NCBI RefSeq assembly: GCF_014191375.1
Contig: NZ_JACHWN010000002.1
Location: 496,001 to 560,000, forward strand
Length of the DNA stretch: 64,000 bases
From: Mesorhizobium sp. RMAD-H1
Lineage (GTDB): Bacteria > Pseudomonadota > Alphaproteobacteria > Rhizobiales > Rhizobiaceae
Reading direction: 5' to 3'
The number at the start of each line of letters is the position of its first letter. Position 1 is the stretch's first letter. Position numbers and translations under genes: made by a program. Below are positions 37,298 through 46,676 of this stretch, in pieces. A model generated the notes under the pieces. It saw nothing but the letters and a program-made list of their open reading frames with translations. It had not been told where the DNA came from and searched no databases.

Positions 37298-37318
37298 CCC
37301 GTTTTCACGGGCTTTTTT
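37298..37318 (+). terminator. Possible terminator after pncA
   Basis: A small hairpin CCCGT / ACGGG with a four-base loop, followed by CTTTTTT. The short stem makes it a weak candidate. It lies only 14 bp before the MATE start codon. Confidence 0.45.
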
Positions 37319-37331
37319 CCGGTTTGCTACA

Positions 37332-38729
37332 ATGACCACGACAATGGAAGCGCGTTTGCGCGGTATCGACATTTTCTGGCAGGAAGCGCGCATCATGCTG
37401 ACGCTCGCCTGGCCGATGATCCTGACCAATCTTGCCCAGACGGCGATGACGGCGACCGACGTCATGATGATGGGCTGGATCGGCCCGGATGCGCTCGCTG
37501 CCGGCGCCCTCGGCTCCAATCTCTATTACACGCCGATGTTCTTCGGCATGGGGCTGATCCTCGCCACCTCCCCCATGCTCGCCAAGGAGCTGGGGGCGAA
37601 CCGCCACTCCGTGCGCGAGGTCAGGCGCACCGTGCGCCAGGGCTGCTGGATGGCGCTGTTCATCTCCATACCGCTCTGGCTCCTGCTCTGGCAGGCCGAG
37701 ACGATCCTGCTCCTGATGGGACAGGAACCGCATCTCGCCCATCAGGCGGGACAATACATGCATGCGCTGCAGTGGAGCATCCTGCCCTTCTATCTCTATA
37801 TCGTGCTGCGCTCCTTCATATCGGCGCTCGAGCGGCCGGGCTGGGCCATGGTCGTGGTCGCCTTCGCCGTGCCGTTCAACGCGCTGGCGAACTGGTGCCT
37901 GATGTTCGGCCATCTCGGCTTCCCCGCGCTCGGCGTCGTCGGCTCAGGGATCGCCACGACACTCTCGAACAGCCTGATGTTCCTGGGGCTTGCCGTCGTC
38001 GTGCTCAGGGAAAGGCAGTTCCGCCGCTACCGGCTCTTCGGCCGCTTCTGGCGTGCCGACTGGCCGCGCTTTTTCCAGATCCTGCGGCTCGGCCTGCCGA
38101 TCGCGGCAATCGTCGTCTTCGAGGTCTCGCTCTTCAACGGCGCTGCCCTGCTGATGGGCCTGATCGGCCCCTCCTCGCTCGCCGCGCACGCCATCGCCAT
38201 CCAGATCAGCGGCCTGGCCTTCATGGTGCCGCTCGGCTTCGGCCAGGCGGCGACCATTCGCGTCGGGCGCTTCTTCGGCGCCGGCGACAAGGAGGGCATC
38301 CGCCGTGCCGGCTGGACCGCCTATGCCCTCGGCGTCGGCTTCATGACGCTGACGGCGCTTTTGATGGTGCTGGCGCCGCGCCTCCTGATCAGCGCCTTCA
38401 TCGACATTCACGATGCCAACAATGCGCAGGTGGTCGCCCACGCCATCACCTTCCTCATCTTCGCCGCCCTTTTCCAGATCGCCGATGGCGCGCAGGCCGT
38501 CGGCAGCGGCATGCTGCGCGGCCTCCACGACACCAAGATGCCGATGATCTATGCGGCGGCCGGCTATTGGGGCGTCGGCATGCCGCTCGGCGCCTTCCTG
38601 GCCTTCCGGATGGGGTTTGGCGGTGCAGGCATATGGACGGGCCTGTTCCTCGGCCTTGCCGTGGTGGCCGCGCTCCTGCTCTGGCGCTGGCTTACCCGTG
38701 CCAGATGGGCCCCGGCGGAGGTGGCATGA
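37332..38729 (+). CDS. MATE-family efflux transporter
   Basis: A 465-residue multidrug/toxin extrusion (NorM-like) transporter with about 12 membrane segments in two homologous halves (for example MLTLAWPMILTNLAQTAMTA and FQILRLGLPIAAIVVFEVSL). The pump would extrude cationic drugs or metabolites using Na+ or H+ gradient. The GMGLILATSPMLAKELGANR loop is family-typical. It starts 14 bp after a hairpin that may be a terminator of pncA and is convergent with the DUF475 gene, leaving 19 bp between stops. Confidence 0.93.
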   Translation: MTTTMEARLRGIDIFWQEARIMLTLAWPMILTNLAQTAMTATDVMMMGWIGPDALAAGALGSNLYYTPMFFGMGLILATSPMLAKELGANRHSVREVRRTVRQGCWMALFISIPLWLLLWQAETILLLMGQEPHLAHQAGQYMHALQWSILPFYLYIVLRSFISALERPGWAMVVVAFAVPFNALANWCLMFGHLGFPALGVVGSGIATTLSNSLMFLGLAVVVLRERQFRRYRLFGRFWRADWPRFFQILRLGLPIAAIVVFEVSLFNGAALLMGLIGPSSLAAHAIAIQISGLAFMVPLGFGQAATIRVGRFFGAGDKEGIRRAGWTAYALGVGFMTLTALLMVLAPRLLISAFIDIHDANNAQVVAHAITFLIFAALFQIADGAQAVGSGMLRGLHDTKMPMIYAAAGYWGVGMPLGAFLAFRMGFGGAGIWTGLFLGLAVVAALLLWRWLTRARWAPAEVA

Positions 38730-38748
38730 AGCCCGGCGCGGGCGGTTT

Positions 38749-39813
38749 TCACCGCCCGTGCGCCTCCTCCTTTTCCTGCCATCCCGGATTGGCCTTGTTG
38801 TAGCGCAGCGACGAGACGAACGAGAACAGGATTAAGGCCGCGCCGATGAGCCCTGTGATGACTTCCGGTATGTGCACCAGCGTCTGGGCATACATGATCG
38901 CGGCGAGGACGATGATGGCGTAGAACGCGCCATGTTCGAGATAGCGGTATTGGCCGAGCGTCTGCTTGTCGACCAGCATGATGGTGAGCGAACGCACGTA
39001 GAAGGCGCCGATGCCCAGCCCGATGGCGATGACGAAGAGATTGGTCGAAAGCGCGAAGGCGCCGATCACGCCGTCGAAGGAGAAGCTGGCGTCGAGCACT
39101 TCCAGATAGATGAACGCGCCGAGCCCTCCTTTGTGCACGGTTTCCATCTGCTCCTGCGTGGCGTCGAGCACCTCGCCCAGCCCCTCCACGGCGAGGAAGG
39201 TCAGGAGCCCGTAGATCGCCGCCGTCATGAACGTATGGGCCTCGTCGCCCGGCAACTGCCTGGAGAAAAACAGGATCAGAAGCAGCACGATGCCGATTTC
39301 CACCCCCTGCACCGAGGCGAATTTCGACAGGCGGCTTTCCAGCACCTGGATCCAGTGCACCTCCTTCTCGACATCGAAGAAATATTTCATCCCCACCATC
39401 ATAAGGAAGCTGCCGCCGAAGGCGGCGATCCCCGTATGCGCTTCGCCGATGATGCGGGCATATTCGGCCGGCTGGAAGATCGCCAGGCGCAGGGCCGAGA
39501 TCGGGTCGATCCAGGCCGCGATGGCGACGACGGCGAGCGGAAAGATGATCCGCATCCCGAAGACGGCGATGATGATGCCCCAGGTCAGGAAGCGCCGCTG
39601 CCATCTGGGCGTCATGTCGCGTAGGATGCGCGCATTGACGATGGCGTTGTCGAAGGAGAGCGAGATTTCCAGAATGCCCAGCACCAGACAGATGAAGAAG
39701 ACCGAAAGAGCGCCCTCCACCGTGCCCGTCGTCTCATATCCAAGCCATGCGCCAAGCGCCAGGCCGACAATCGTGAAGAGGAAGGCCCAGGTGAAATAGC
39801 GAAAAATGGCCAT
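38749..39813 (-). CDS. DUF475 (TerC-like) membrane protein
   Basis: A 354-residue integral membrane protein of the DUF475 / TerC superfamily. Characteristic acidic motifs inside membrane segments are ILEISLSFDNAIVNARIL and LEVLDASFSFDGVIGAFAL; TerC members use such motifs in metal or tellurite resistance and manganese export. About nine hydrophobic segments are visible. ATG at 39813 starts MAIFRYFTWAF; an ATG eleven codons upstream (39846) is possible. Confidence 0.87.
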   Translation of the reverse strand: MAIFRYFTWAFLFTIVGLALGAWLGYETTGTVEGALSVFFICLVLGILEISLSFDNAIVNARILRDMTPRWQRRFLTWGIIIAVFGMRIIFPLAVVAIAAWIDPISALRLAIFQPAEYARIIGEAHTGIAAFGGSFLMMVGMKYFFDVEKEVHWIQVLESRLSKFASVQGVEIGIVLLLILFFSRQLPGDEAHTFMTAAIYGLLTFLAVEGLGEVLDATQEQMETVHKGGLGAFIYLEVLDASFSFDGVIGAFALSTNLFVIAIGLGIGAFYVRSLTIMLVDKQTLGQYRYLEHGAFYAIIVLAAIMYAQTLVHIPEVITGLIGAALILFSFVSSLRYNKANPGWQEKEEAHGR

Positions 39814-40117
39814 GACAATCCGCTGAAAGGAAATGACGATCCGCATCCTGCCCCGGAGACTCCTTCGGCAGGCCCACGGCAGCGCAATTTCTCACGAAAC
39901 CGTTATCTGTCTATTTAGAGATGGGGCGGAGCAGCAGCAAGGGAAGATGGAGGATTTCGAATGCCAGGGCAGATGGCCCAATCGCCTGCGATTAACATGA
40001 GAACGCGAGCCTAGCCGCGGGACGAAACGCCACGATTCCTTTAGGCGAGAAGCGGGTCGCGCGCCAGTCCCATCGGATTACGCGCGATTGATGCATAGGC
40101 GCACGATCCCTCCTGAA
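39814..40117. other. Intergenic region left of the HsdR_N gene
   Basis: No gene, repeat or tRNA remnant is recognisable. It marks the boundary between typical high-GC chromosome and the low-GC gene at 40118. Confidence 0.4.
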
Positions 40118-41164
40118 TCAACCGTATTTTTGAGCGGCTGCCTTGATACGATCGCCAAATTCGTAAATCTGGTCCAAAGAGTCTACAAACACACGATCCT
40201 CGGCATCACCATCAAAAAGGCTGATATATTTTGTCGCTCGATTGAAGTGCATCCGGACGATCGGCTTTCGGTTGTTGTCATCAAGCAAAATCGCGCAATA
40301 AGATTTTGCATCACGCATAGCTATACGTTTAGCGGCAACAACTTCACGGCAAATTGCTCGAACGATCATATAACCTTCGATTTCTTCCTCGGTAGTGACG
40401 ATCTCGGGCTCTTCTTGTGGGCTATCAACCTGCTGCACCACCTGCTCGGTATCAGCAAGTGCATTTGTGAGGCGACTCTTAACCGCATCCATGATCACTT
40501 CCCGGAATGCTGCGCGGGTAACACCGGTAAGCATCTCTTTGGCACCTGCTGTAAATCGGCCTTCATACGCATCAGCAGCAACAATGCGTACAAACTCCTC
40601 AGACGGGTCTTCGATAAGTTTGTTGATCGTTTTTTTAATGCCAGAGGTATATTTGAGTCTTTCAGCTGTCGCGAGAATACTCTCGACGTTGAAGGTGCCC
40701 TTTTCGAATTTCTTCAACTCAGAGGCAATGCCTGAGTTTAAATCTGAAAGATCGAAAACGAAGAATGGTTTTGAATCCAGTTTATTTTGGGCCTCCAAAT
40801 CAGTAAAAAAATTAAAAGTTCGTCCGTTAGTCAGTATCGCAAACTTCGCATTCGTAACGCTGAAATATCGATAGAGCTGATCGAGATGCTTCTTCTCAAG
40901 ATTAACTGTAATAGGCTTACATTCAATTAGGATTCTAATTTCACCGTCAACTTGGATAGCATAGTCGACCTTTTCGCCCTTTTTCCCAACAGCATCAGCT
41001 GTAAACGCAGGAATGACTTCATATGGATCGAAAACATCATATCCAAGGGCTCTGAGAAAAGGGAGCACAACGGCGGTCTTTACGGCTTCTTCCGTCGCCA
41101 TTGTACTGGAATGCGTTTTAACCTTTTCCGCTATTGATTTAATGCTCTCTTCAAACGAACTCAT
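40118..41164 (-). CDS. Type I restriction enzyme R N-terminal-domain (HSDR_N) protein, stand-alone
   Basis: A 348-residue protein whose N-terminal part resembles the HSDR_N_2 domain: VVLPFLRALGYDVFDPYEVIPAF, KKGEKVDYAIQVDGEIRILIECK with the nuclease-like D...ECK motif, and a folded region following. No helicase domain, hsdS or hsdM is nearby. GC content is clearly lower than the surroundings. It lies next to the 3' side of a tRNA gene, a common landing site for acquired DNA. The C-terminal part (YMIVRAICREVVAAKRI) is also seen in many phage-defence-linked singletons. Its role is not established. Confidence 0.75.
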   Translation of the reverse strand: MSSFEESIKSIAEKVKTHSSTMATEEAVKTAVVLPFLRALGYDVFDPYEVIPAFTADAVGKKGEKVDYAIQVDGEIRILIECKPITVNLEKKHLDQLYRYFSVTNAKFAILTNGRTFNFFTDLEAQNKLDSKPFFVFDLSDLNSGIASELKKFEKGTFNVESILATAERLKYTSGIKKTINKLIEDPSEEFVRIVAADAYEGRFTAGAKEMLTGVTRAAFREVIMDAVKSRLTNALADTEQVVQQVDSPQEEPEIVTTEEEIEGYMIVRAICREVVAAKRIAMRDAKSYCAILLDDNNRKPIVRMHFNRATKYISLFDGDAEDRVFVDSLDQIYEFGDRIKAAAQKYG

Positions 41165-41462
41165 ATTTGCCCCCGTCGTAGATAACTACCTGATAATTTC
41201 AAACCTTCCTAAAGCGCACTCACCATAGGCAGACATAGATATTTCCGCACGCGACTTACGCATGGAAAGCCACGGCAAGAATTTGAATTATCATTGAAAA
41301 TGATGCCCCTCCGATATTTCCCAAGATATAGATTAAGAGAAACAAAAGCGTCATACAAGCTGTGGTAGGTTAATTATTCTCTCCGCAACCAACCGCAGGA
41401 GGCGCTCTGTGGAGAGCAAAACAAAAAGGCTCAGCGGTTTCCCGCTAAGCCTTTGAAATATC
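41165..41462. other. Low-GC intergenic stretch between HsdR_N gene and tRNA
   Basis: No open gene or recognisable att site is found, although the base composition matches the foreign-looking gene next to it. The tRNA terminator lies at 41424-41453. Confidence 0.4.
41424..41453 (-). terminator. Terminator of the tRNA-Ile2 gene
   Basis: Hairpin AAAGGCTCAGCGG / CCGCTAAGCCTTT (one mismatch) with a T-run on the minus strand after it, directly downstream of the tRNA. Confidence 0.8.
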
Positions 41463-41539
41463 TGGTGGGCCCGGAGGGACTCGAACCCCCAACCAAGCGG
41501 TTATGAGCCGCCGGCTCTAACCAATTGAGCTACAGGCCC
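41463..41539 (-). tRNA. ileX: tRNA-Ile2 (CAT anticodon)
   Basis: A complete 77-nt cloverleaf read on the minus strand: acceptor GGGCCTG / CGGGCCC with encoded CCA, D arm GCTC...GAGC, anticodon stem GGCGG / CCGCT with loop CTCATAA, and T arm GGGGG TTCGAGT CCCTC. The anticodon is CAT. Base pairs C4-G69 and C5-G68 match TilS recognition elements of the minor isoleucine tRNA, whose C34 is changed to lysidine to read AUA. The elongator-Met call is less likely, because the acceptor stem differs from typical alphaproteobacterial tRNA-Met. Confidence 0.9.
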
Positions 41540-41655
41540 CACGCGATACTGCCCTAGCCCAAACGGCTCGCTTTCACAAGCCTTCTGCCCTATTACGCAC
41601 ATATTCGCTTGGCAGCGATGCATTGTTGGGACATTTTTGAATCGGAGCTTTCTTC

Positions 41656-42408
41656 ATGACTAAGGCAACACAGGCATTTTTCGGCCCCGCGCTTTTCGCC
41701 GCCGCGCTCTTCAGTGCCGCATCCCTCCCCGCCATGGCCCAGGAGAACGACATGTCGAAGCCCGTGCCGCGCATCATCGTCACCGGCGAAGGCGAGACGA
41801 CCGCCGCGCCCGACATGGCGGTGCTCACCCTGAGCGTGCTGCGCGAGGCCGATACCGCGCGCGACGCCATGACCGCCAACAACGACGCCATGGGCAAGGT
41901 TCTCGCCGCCATGAAGGAAGCCGGCATAGAGGATCGCGATCTCCAGACCTCCGGCGTCAGCATCCAGCCGCGCTATCAGTATCCCGACGACAAGAACGGC
42001 CTGAAGGAACCCAAGATCACCGGCTACACCGTCACCAACACGCTCACCGTGCGCGTGCGTGATCTCGACAAGGTCGGCACCGTGCTCGACAAGTCGGTCT
42101 CGCTCGGCGTCAACCAGGGCGGCGACCTGCAATTCACCAAGGACAATCCCGAGGCCGCCATCAACGAGGCGCGCAAGCGCGCCATGGCCGATGCCATCGC
42201 CAAGGCGAGGACGCTGACGGACGCCGCGGGAGTCGGCCTCGGTCGCGTGATCGAGATCAGCGAACAGTCCTTCCGCCCGCGTCCCATCCCCTTCGCCCGC
42301 GCCAACAAGATGATGGTCGAGACGCAGGCCGCCGATGCCGTGCCGGTGGCACCGGGCGAAAACACCTACAATGTCACGGTGAACGTCACCTTCGAGCTCA
42401 AGCAGTAA
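41656..42408 (+). CDS. SIMPL-domain (DUF541) periplasmic protein
   Basis: A 250-residue exported protein. A signal peptide ([20 protein letters not shown]) is followed by the DUF541/SIMPL domain, recognisable from [37 protein letters not shown] and [18 protein letters not shown], with the C-terminal [13 protein letters not shown] strand. SIMPL proteins form ring-like oligomers and are linked to stress responses, but the exact role is unclear. GGAG lies about 9 nt before the ATG. Confidence 0.9.
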   Translation: MTKATQAFFGPALFAAALFSAASLPAMAQENDMSKPVPRIIVTGEGETTAAPDMAVLTLSVLREADTARDAMTANNDAMGKVLAAMKEAGIEDRDLQTSGVSIQPRYQYPDDKNGLKEPKITGYTVTNTLTVRVRDLDKVGTVLDKSVSLGVNQGGDLQFTKDNPEAAINEARKRAMADAIAKARTLTDAAGVGLGRVIEISEQSFRPRPIPFARANKMMVETQAADAVPVAPGENTYNVTVNVTFELKQ

Positions 42409-42466
42409 AGCAGGTAACGGGGACCGGCTTGCCGGTTCCCGTCTTCCGACACTGTTTACCGCAATG

Positions 42467-42493
42467 AAAAAGGGCGCCGCAGGGCGCCCTTTC
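42467..42493. terminator. Terminator between SIMPL and the secreted basic protein gene
   Basis: GC-rich stem AGGGCGCC / GGCGCCCT with flanking A and T runs. It serves convergent genes on both sides. Confidence 0.85.
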
Positions 42494-42512
42494 TGTTTCG
42501 CGGTTTCCGCCT

Positions 42513-42869
42513 TTAGCGGATGATCGGGCATCCGGGGGAACGTGCGAAGACCACGCTGCGGGGGCGGCCATGCCGCCAGCCATTGACGCGCACCACATTG
42601 CGGCGGACGATGACGCGCGGATTGCGGATGCCCATGCGGGCGGCCTTGCGCGCAGCCTGGTTCGCCGTGCAGGCCCGGCGAACGACCGGGCGATAGTGGG
42701 GACGATGGCCCCAGCGATGATCGACCCGCACCACATTGCCCTCAATACCGGAGGCGACGGCAGCCGCCGGCGCGATGGGCGCGGCATTGGCCGGCGCACC
42801 GGCCGAGAATGCCGCGGCAAGGCCGATCACCGCCGGCAGGACAAGACGCTTCAGGGAAATGCGAGACAT
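42513..42869 (-). CDS. Small secreted basic protein, function unknown
   Basis: A 118-residue exported protein with a Sec signal (LPAVIGLAAAFSAGAPANAAP). The mature domain is Arg/Val-rich, with two Cys residues (RRACTANQ and RSPGCPII) that may form a disulfide. GGAGG lies 6 nt before the ATG. The repeated R/V/N words (RVIVRRNVVRVNGWRHGRP) suggest a beta-rich basic fold. No family was recognised with confidence. Confidence 0.72.
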   Translation of the reverse strand: MSRISLKRLVLPAVIGLAAAFSAGAPANAAPIAPAAAVASGIEGNVVRVDHRWGHRPHYRPVVRRACTANQAARKAARMGIRNPRVIVRRNVVRVNGWRHGRPRSVVFARSPGCPIIR

Positions 42870-43020
42870 GGAATTACCTCCAATATTCGATTAGCGGCTG
42901 GCCATCCGTTTGCCAGCTCTGGTATATTGGATATCACGCAAAAGCTGAATAAACGGCCAACCGGCCATTCATCTACCATTCATTCGGACCGGAATTGAGG
43001 CGGATGGCGCGGCCTGGCCG

Positions 43021-43464
43021 TCAGCCGGTTCCCGTCATGTGCTCGAGATAGTCCTCGTCGCTTTCCATCTCGTGGTCGAAGGCGGTGACCTTGCCGCGCA
43101 CGGAGATGCCGGCCTCATGCACCGTATTGGGATCGCCCGAGACCAGAGGATGCCACCAGTAGAGATCCTGCCCTTGCGCCACCAGCCGGTAGGCGCAGGT
43201 CTTGGGCAGCCAGTCCGCCTCCTCGACGATCTCCGGCGTCAGGAAGACGCAGTCCGGCACCTTTTTCTTGCGGTTCGGATAATCGGAGCACTGGCAGCTG
43301 TCCGTGTCGAGCAGCGTGCAGGCGACGCTCGTCCAGTAGATCTCGTCCGTATCCTCGTCCTGCAGCTTGTGTAGGCAGCACTGGCCGCAGCCGTCGCAAA
43401 GGCTTTCCCACTCCTTGCGGCTGAGCTCCTCCAGCGTCTTCGTCTGCCAAAAAGGTCGCTTCAT
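43021..43464 (-). CDS. YcgN-family cysteine cluster protein (UPF0260)
   Basis: A 147-residue protein of the YcgN/YkgJ zinc- or iron-cluster group. The Cys pattern [12 protein letters not shown], a [17 protein letters not shown] segment and VPDCVFLTP with [10 protein letters not shown] match the family exactly. Biochemical function is not known. The stop lies near the end of the preceding intergenic region, and the gene is divergent from the OmpA gene. Confidence 0.92.
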   Translation of the reverse strand: MKRPFWQTKTLEELSRKEWESLCDGCGQCCLHKLQDEDTDEIYWTSVACTLLDTDSCQCSDYPNRKKKVPDCVFLTPEIVEEADWLPKTCAYRLVAQGQDLYWWHPLVSGDPNTVHEAGISVRGKVTAFDHEMESDEDYLEHMTGTG

Positions 43465-43666
43465 CCGGGCGGGATACAGCGACCTGGCCCGTTCGTCCAG
43501 TCAAGATGGCGTGCGGATGAACGGATGTTTCAGCGATGGGCGAGATTTGAACGGCGGATGCGGCAACGCCGCACCAGCGTCCGAAACGGAACAAAGTGCA
43601 GTCCCATTCGTTTGTCAGGCCTTGGCGTCAACGAGAACAAGAACCCAGAAGTCCAAGGAAAACCCG

Positions 43667-45709
43667 ATGAAACCTTCTGCCCTATTGCTCGCCTCGACCG
43701 CTTTGCTGCTGGCCGGCCCCGCCGGCGCGGAGACAAGCGGACCGCTTCATCGCCTGCAGTCCCATCAGACGGAAAATCGCATTCTCCTGGCCCAGGAGGA
43801 GGGCGAATCGCCCGCCGCCGAGCCGCAGGCGGAGGAACTGTTCAAACGGCAGGAGAAGGAAGCCGAGGAGGCAAAGCGTACCGCACAGGAAGAAGCCGAG
43901 CGGCAACTGAAGGAGCAGCGCGCGGCCGAGCGGGACGCCAAGCGCCAGGCCGACGAAGCCGCGCAGGAAGCAGCCGAAGCCCAGAAGCAGGTGGAGGAAA
44001 GGGCCCGCCGCCAGGCCGACCGGGAAGCCGCCAAGCAGGCCGAGAAGGCCGAAAGGCAGGCTCAGGACGAAAAGGCCAAGCGCATAACCGAGGAAGAGCA
44101 GAGGAAGACCGAATCAGAACTCCGGCAACGCGCCGAAAGGGCGAAAAGGGAAACGGACACTGAGATCCGGGAAACCGAAGAAATCCAGGAGAAGGCGACG
44201 GAGCGGGCCAAGCGCGATACCCGGGCCGCCCAGCGAGAAGCCGAGAAGGAGGCTGAAAAGGCTGCAGAACAGGCCAAGCGGCAAGCCGACAGAGCAGTGA
44301 GGCGGCAGCAGGAAGAACAGCCCGCGCCGACATCCGATCCCGAACGCACCCCTCGCGGCGATGCGGAAAAAGCGGCTCCGGAGCGCTCGACCACGGAACG
44401 GGATCCCGGAAGGCCAACCCCGGGCGAGCGACCCGCCAGATCCGAAGAGGCGGCACCCGCGGATGAACAGGCCGCCCCTCCCCGGCCCTCCGACCAGGCG
44501 GAGCAGCCAGCTCCCGCGCCTGACGATGGCAGGAGAGCGCAACAGCCTCCTGCGTCGGAAGAAGAAGCCGCACCGCGGCCTGAAAATGCCGCGCCTGCGC
44601 TCGACAGCGCCAAGGAGGCGGCACCCGCAACCCGGGAAGGCGACAGGCCGCTGAGACGCCTGCAACGCGAGCCGGACGGCGTGGAGGAAACCGCGCCTGC
44701 CCCTGCAGCGCCCATTGATCAGGCCGAACGGCCCGCGCCGCCGCCCGGCAATGACGCCGAAGCGCAGCGGCTGGAAAACCCTGTCCGCGTCGAATCGATC
44801 CGCTCCGAGGAAGGCAGGCGCGTCGACCGCGCCCCGCGCTGGGAACGCCCGAGGGAGGCGCAGGTGCTGCAGCGCTTCGAGGACCGCACGCTGGTCGAGG
44901 TCAACAACAATATCTATGTCGAGAGCCCTGATCGCCCACGCCTCTCGCGCGATGCTCGCGAGGTCTATTACGAGGACCTGCCGCGCCAGCGCGTCCGCGA
45001 AACCATCGTGCGGCCGAACGGCGTCCAGATCATCACCATCCGCAACCGCTATGGCGATGTCATCCAGCGCTCGCGCATCATGCCGGACGGCAATGAAATC
45101 CTGCTGAGCTATACGCCGGATGACGACCGCGATGAACTCGTCGCCTGGCGTGACCCGGGCGAAGACCTGCCGCCGCTGCGGCTGGCGATATCCGAGGATG
45201 AATATATCTTCGACGATCCCGACGCGCCCGAGGACGAGGTCTACGCATTCCTCTCCCAGCCGCCGGTGGAGCCGGTGGAGCGGACCTATTCGATCGACGA
45301 GGTCAAGCGTTCGGCGCGCATCCGCGACAAGCTCCGCCGCATTGATCTCGACACGATCACCTTCGGTTTCGGCTCGGCCGAGATCGCGGAAGATCAGGTC
45401 GCCCGCATGGAGAATGTCGCCAACGCCATGCTGGAGATCCTGAAGAAGAACCCGGCGGAAACCTTCCTGATCGAAGGCCATACCGATGCCGTCGGCTCAG
45501 ACCGGGCCAATCTGGTGCTTTCGGACCGGCGCGCCGAGGCGGTCGCCGAAGCGCTCACGAACGTCTTCGAAATTCCGCCGGAGAACATGGCGACCCAAGG
45601 CTATGGCGAGCGTTATCTCAAGATCGACACGCCGGAGCCGGAGCAGGAAAACCGCCGTGTTGCCATCCGCCGCATCACGCCGCTGGTCGCACCCGTGGCG
45701 AGCAGGTGA
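43667..45709 (+). CDS. OmpA-family protein with long charged coiled-coil region
   Basis: A 680-residue envelope protein. It has a signal peptide (MKPSALLLASTALLLAGPAGA), a roughly 180-residue Glu/Lys/Arg/Ala-rich segment (about residues 55-220) likely forming a long helix, an acidic Pro/Ala/Glu-rich disordered stretch (about 225-370), then an unidentified conserved region (PREAQVLQRFEDRTLVEVNN) and a C-terminal OmpA peptidoglycan-binding domain (VDLD-type IDLDTITFGFGSAEI, FLIEGHTDAVGSD, LSDRRAEAVAEAL). It probably bridges the peptidoglycan and another envelope layer. ATG at 43667 starts the signal peptide; longer frames from 43367 overlap a divergent gene and are rejected. Confidence 0.88.
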   Translation: MKPSALLLASTALLLAGPAGAETSGPLHRLQSHQTENRILLAQEEGESPAAEPQAEELFKRQEKEAEEAKRTAQEEAERQLKEQRAAERDAKRQADEAAQEAAEAQKQVEERARRQADREAAKQAEKAERQAQDEKAKRITEEEQRKTESELRQRAERAKRETDTEIRETEEIQEKATERAKRDTRAAQREAEKEAEKAAEQAKRQADRAVRRQQEEQPAPTSDPERTPRGDAEKAAPERSTTERDPGRPTPGERPARSEEAAPADEQAAPPRPSDQAEQPAPAPDDGRRAQQPPASEEEAAPRPENAAPALDSAKEAAPATREGDRPLRRLQREPDGVEETAPAPAAPIDQAERPAPPPGNDAEAQRLENPVRVESIRSEEGRRVDRAPRWERPREAQVLQRFEDRTLVEVNNNIYVESPDRPRLSRDAREVYYEDLPRQRVRETIVRPNGVQIITIRNRYGDVIQRSRIMPDGNEILLSYTPDDDRDELVAWRDPGEDLPPLRLAISEDEYIFDDPDAPEDEVYAFLSQPPVEPVERTYSIDEVKRSARIRDKLRRIDLDTITFGFGSAEIAEDQVARMENVANAMLEILKKNPAETFLIEGHTDAVGSDRANLVLSDRRAEAVAEALTNVFEIPPENMATQGYGERYLKIDTPEPEQENRRVAIRRITPLVAPVASR

Positions 45710-45824
45710 TCTGTTCCGGAGGCTCGGTGACTGTATTTATGCCCATGCTGTCTGAACGGCGAAGCAGCTGCATCACAACCGCAGGGTAATCACATATGAG
45801 CACTCCTCATCTGCCTGCCGGCAT

Positions 45825-45911
45825 CTTCTCCCCGCACGCGGAGAGAAGAAAGAAGCGGAAACGCTGGTGTCCCCTCTCCCTGCTTGCGGGGAGAGGGTAA
45901 GGGTGAGGGGC
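45825..45911. repeat. RIME-like repeat
   Basis: Two palindromic segments, CTTCTCCCCGCACGCGGAGAG and CCCCTCTCCCTGCTTGCGGGG, end in GGGTAAGGGTGAGGGGC, the same signature as the copy inside the 5-oxoprolinase gene. The rest of the stretch 45710-46015 holds no gene. Confidence 0.85.
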
Positions 45912-46015
45912 AATTGCGCCATATGCGATTGCCTTGCCCGCAGCCGGGCCCAGCGCTTCAACAAAAATGCGGCGCTGTTTTCGCACACCGCCGCCATCCC
46001 GCCTGGGAAAGGATT

Positions 46016-46315
46016 CTAGTCGAACATTCGTTCGCCCTGTTCATTGATGATCTGCCGTCCCTTGGAAAGAGAGACATTAACGGCATCATCGAGACTGGCG
46101 AACTTGTCGGCGCGGATGAACCTGTGTTCCTTCATCACGCCGTTCACCTCCTTGGAGATGACGCCGCAGGTCTGGTACTGCCCGCCCTCATTGTAGGGCG
46201 TGGCGCGGATGAGGAACCCGTTGTGCTCGGCTTCCTTGGCCGTGGCGGTCTCCGCCGGCGCTTCACCGGCGTCCCTGCCGCCGCCACCCCCGAAAAGACG
46301 CTTCAGAAACGACAT
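46016..46315 (-). CDS. HlyU-family protein
   Basis: A 99-residue protein of the HlyU transcriptional activator family (PF10115 type). The N-terminus MSFLKRLFGGGGG is a family feature, and the body HNGFLIRATPYNEGGQYQTCGVISKEV ... EHRFIRADKFASLDDAVNVSL matches it. GAGG lies about 5 nt before the ATG. In Vibrio HlyU activates haemolysin, but in rhizobia the function is unknown and a small DNA-binding protein role is possible. Confidence 0.85.
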   Translation of the reverse strand: MSFLKRLFGGGGGRDAGEAPAETATAKEAEHNGFLIRATPYNEGGQYQTCGVISKEVNGVMKEHRFIRADKFASLDDAVNVSLSKGRQIINEQGERMFD

Positions 46316-46382
46316 GCAAACCTCACTTTCGGTTTCAGGGGGAAACTAGCGGGTTCCACCCGTCCTGTCGAGGTGAGGACCA

Positions 46383-46676
46383 TCAGCCGAGCGAGGCGAT
46401 GATCTCGCGATAGGCGGCCTCCGGAAACGCCTTGAGCGTGCGCGTTCGCACATTGCCGGCCGAACTGAGCTGCAGCGCAAACCGCGCCGCAACCGCATCG
46501 TCAGGCGCTTCGCATATGGCCACCATGTCCCATTCGCCCATGGTGAGATAAAACGCCCTGATGGCGCCGCCCATCTCCTCGAGCTGCTTTTTTGCGATAT
46601 CCAGCCGGCGCGGCGATTCACGCAGGCTTTTTACACCCTGTTCCGTCCAGCTGATGAGCATGATGTAGGTCGTCAC
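46383..46676 (-). CDS. GYD domain protein
   Basis: A 97-residue protein of the GYD/ferredoxin-like fold group: VTTYIMLISWTEQGVKSLRESP, MGGAIRAFYLTMGEWDMVAICEAPDD, and the C-terminal VRTRTLKAFPEAAYREI. The start is GTG, with GGAGGAGG 9 nt upstream, much better than the upstream frame start at 46742. Function unknown; related proteins are stress-associated. Confidence 0.85.
   Translation of the reverse strand: MTTYIMLISWTEQGVKSLRESPRRLDIAKKQLEEMGGAIRAFYLTMGEWDMVAICEAPDDAVAARFALQLSSAGNVRTRTLKAFPEAAYREIIASLG

Noticed and set aside
39814-41539. Direct repeats of the tRNA-Ile2 3' end that would mark an integrated element
   Set aside because: No copy of the tRNA 3' end was found on the far side of the HsdR_N gene.
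43367-43666. N-terminal extension of the OmpA gene
   Set aside because: It overlaps the divergent YcgN gene, and the signal peptide starts at 43667.
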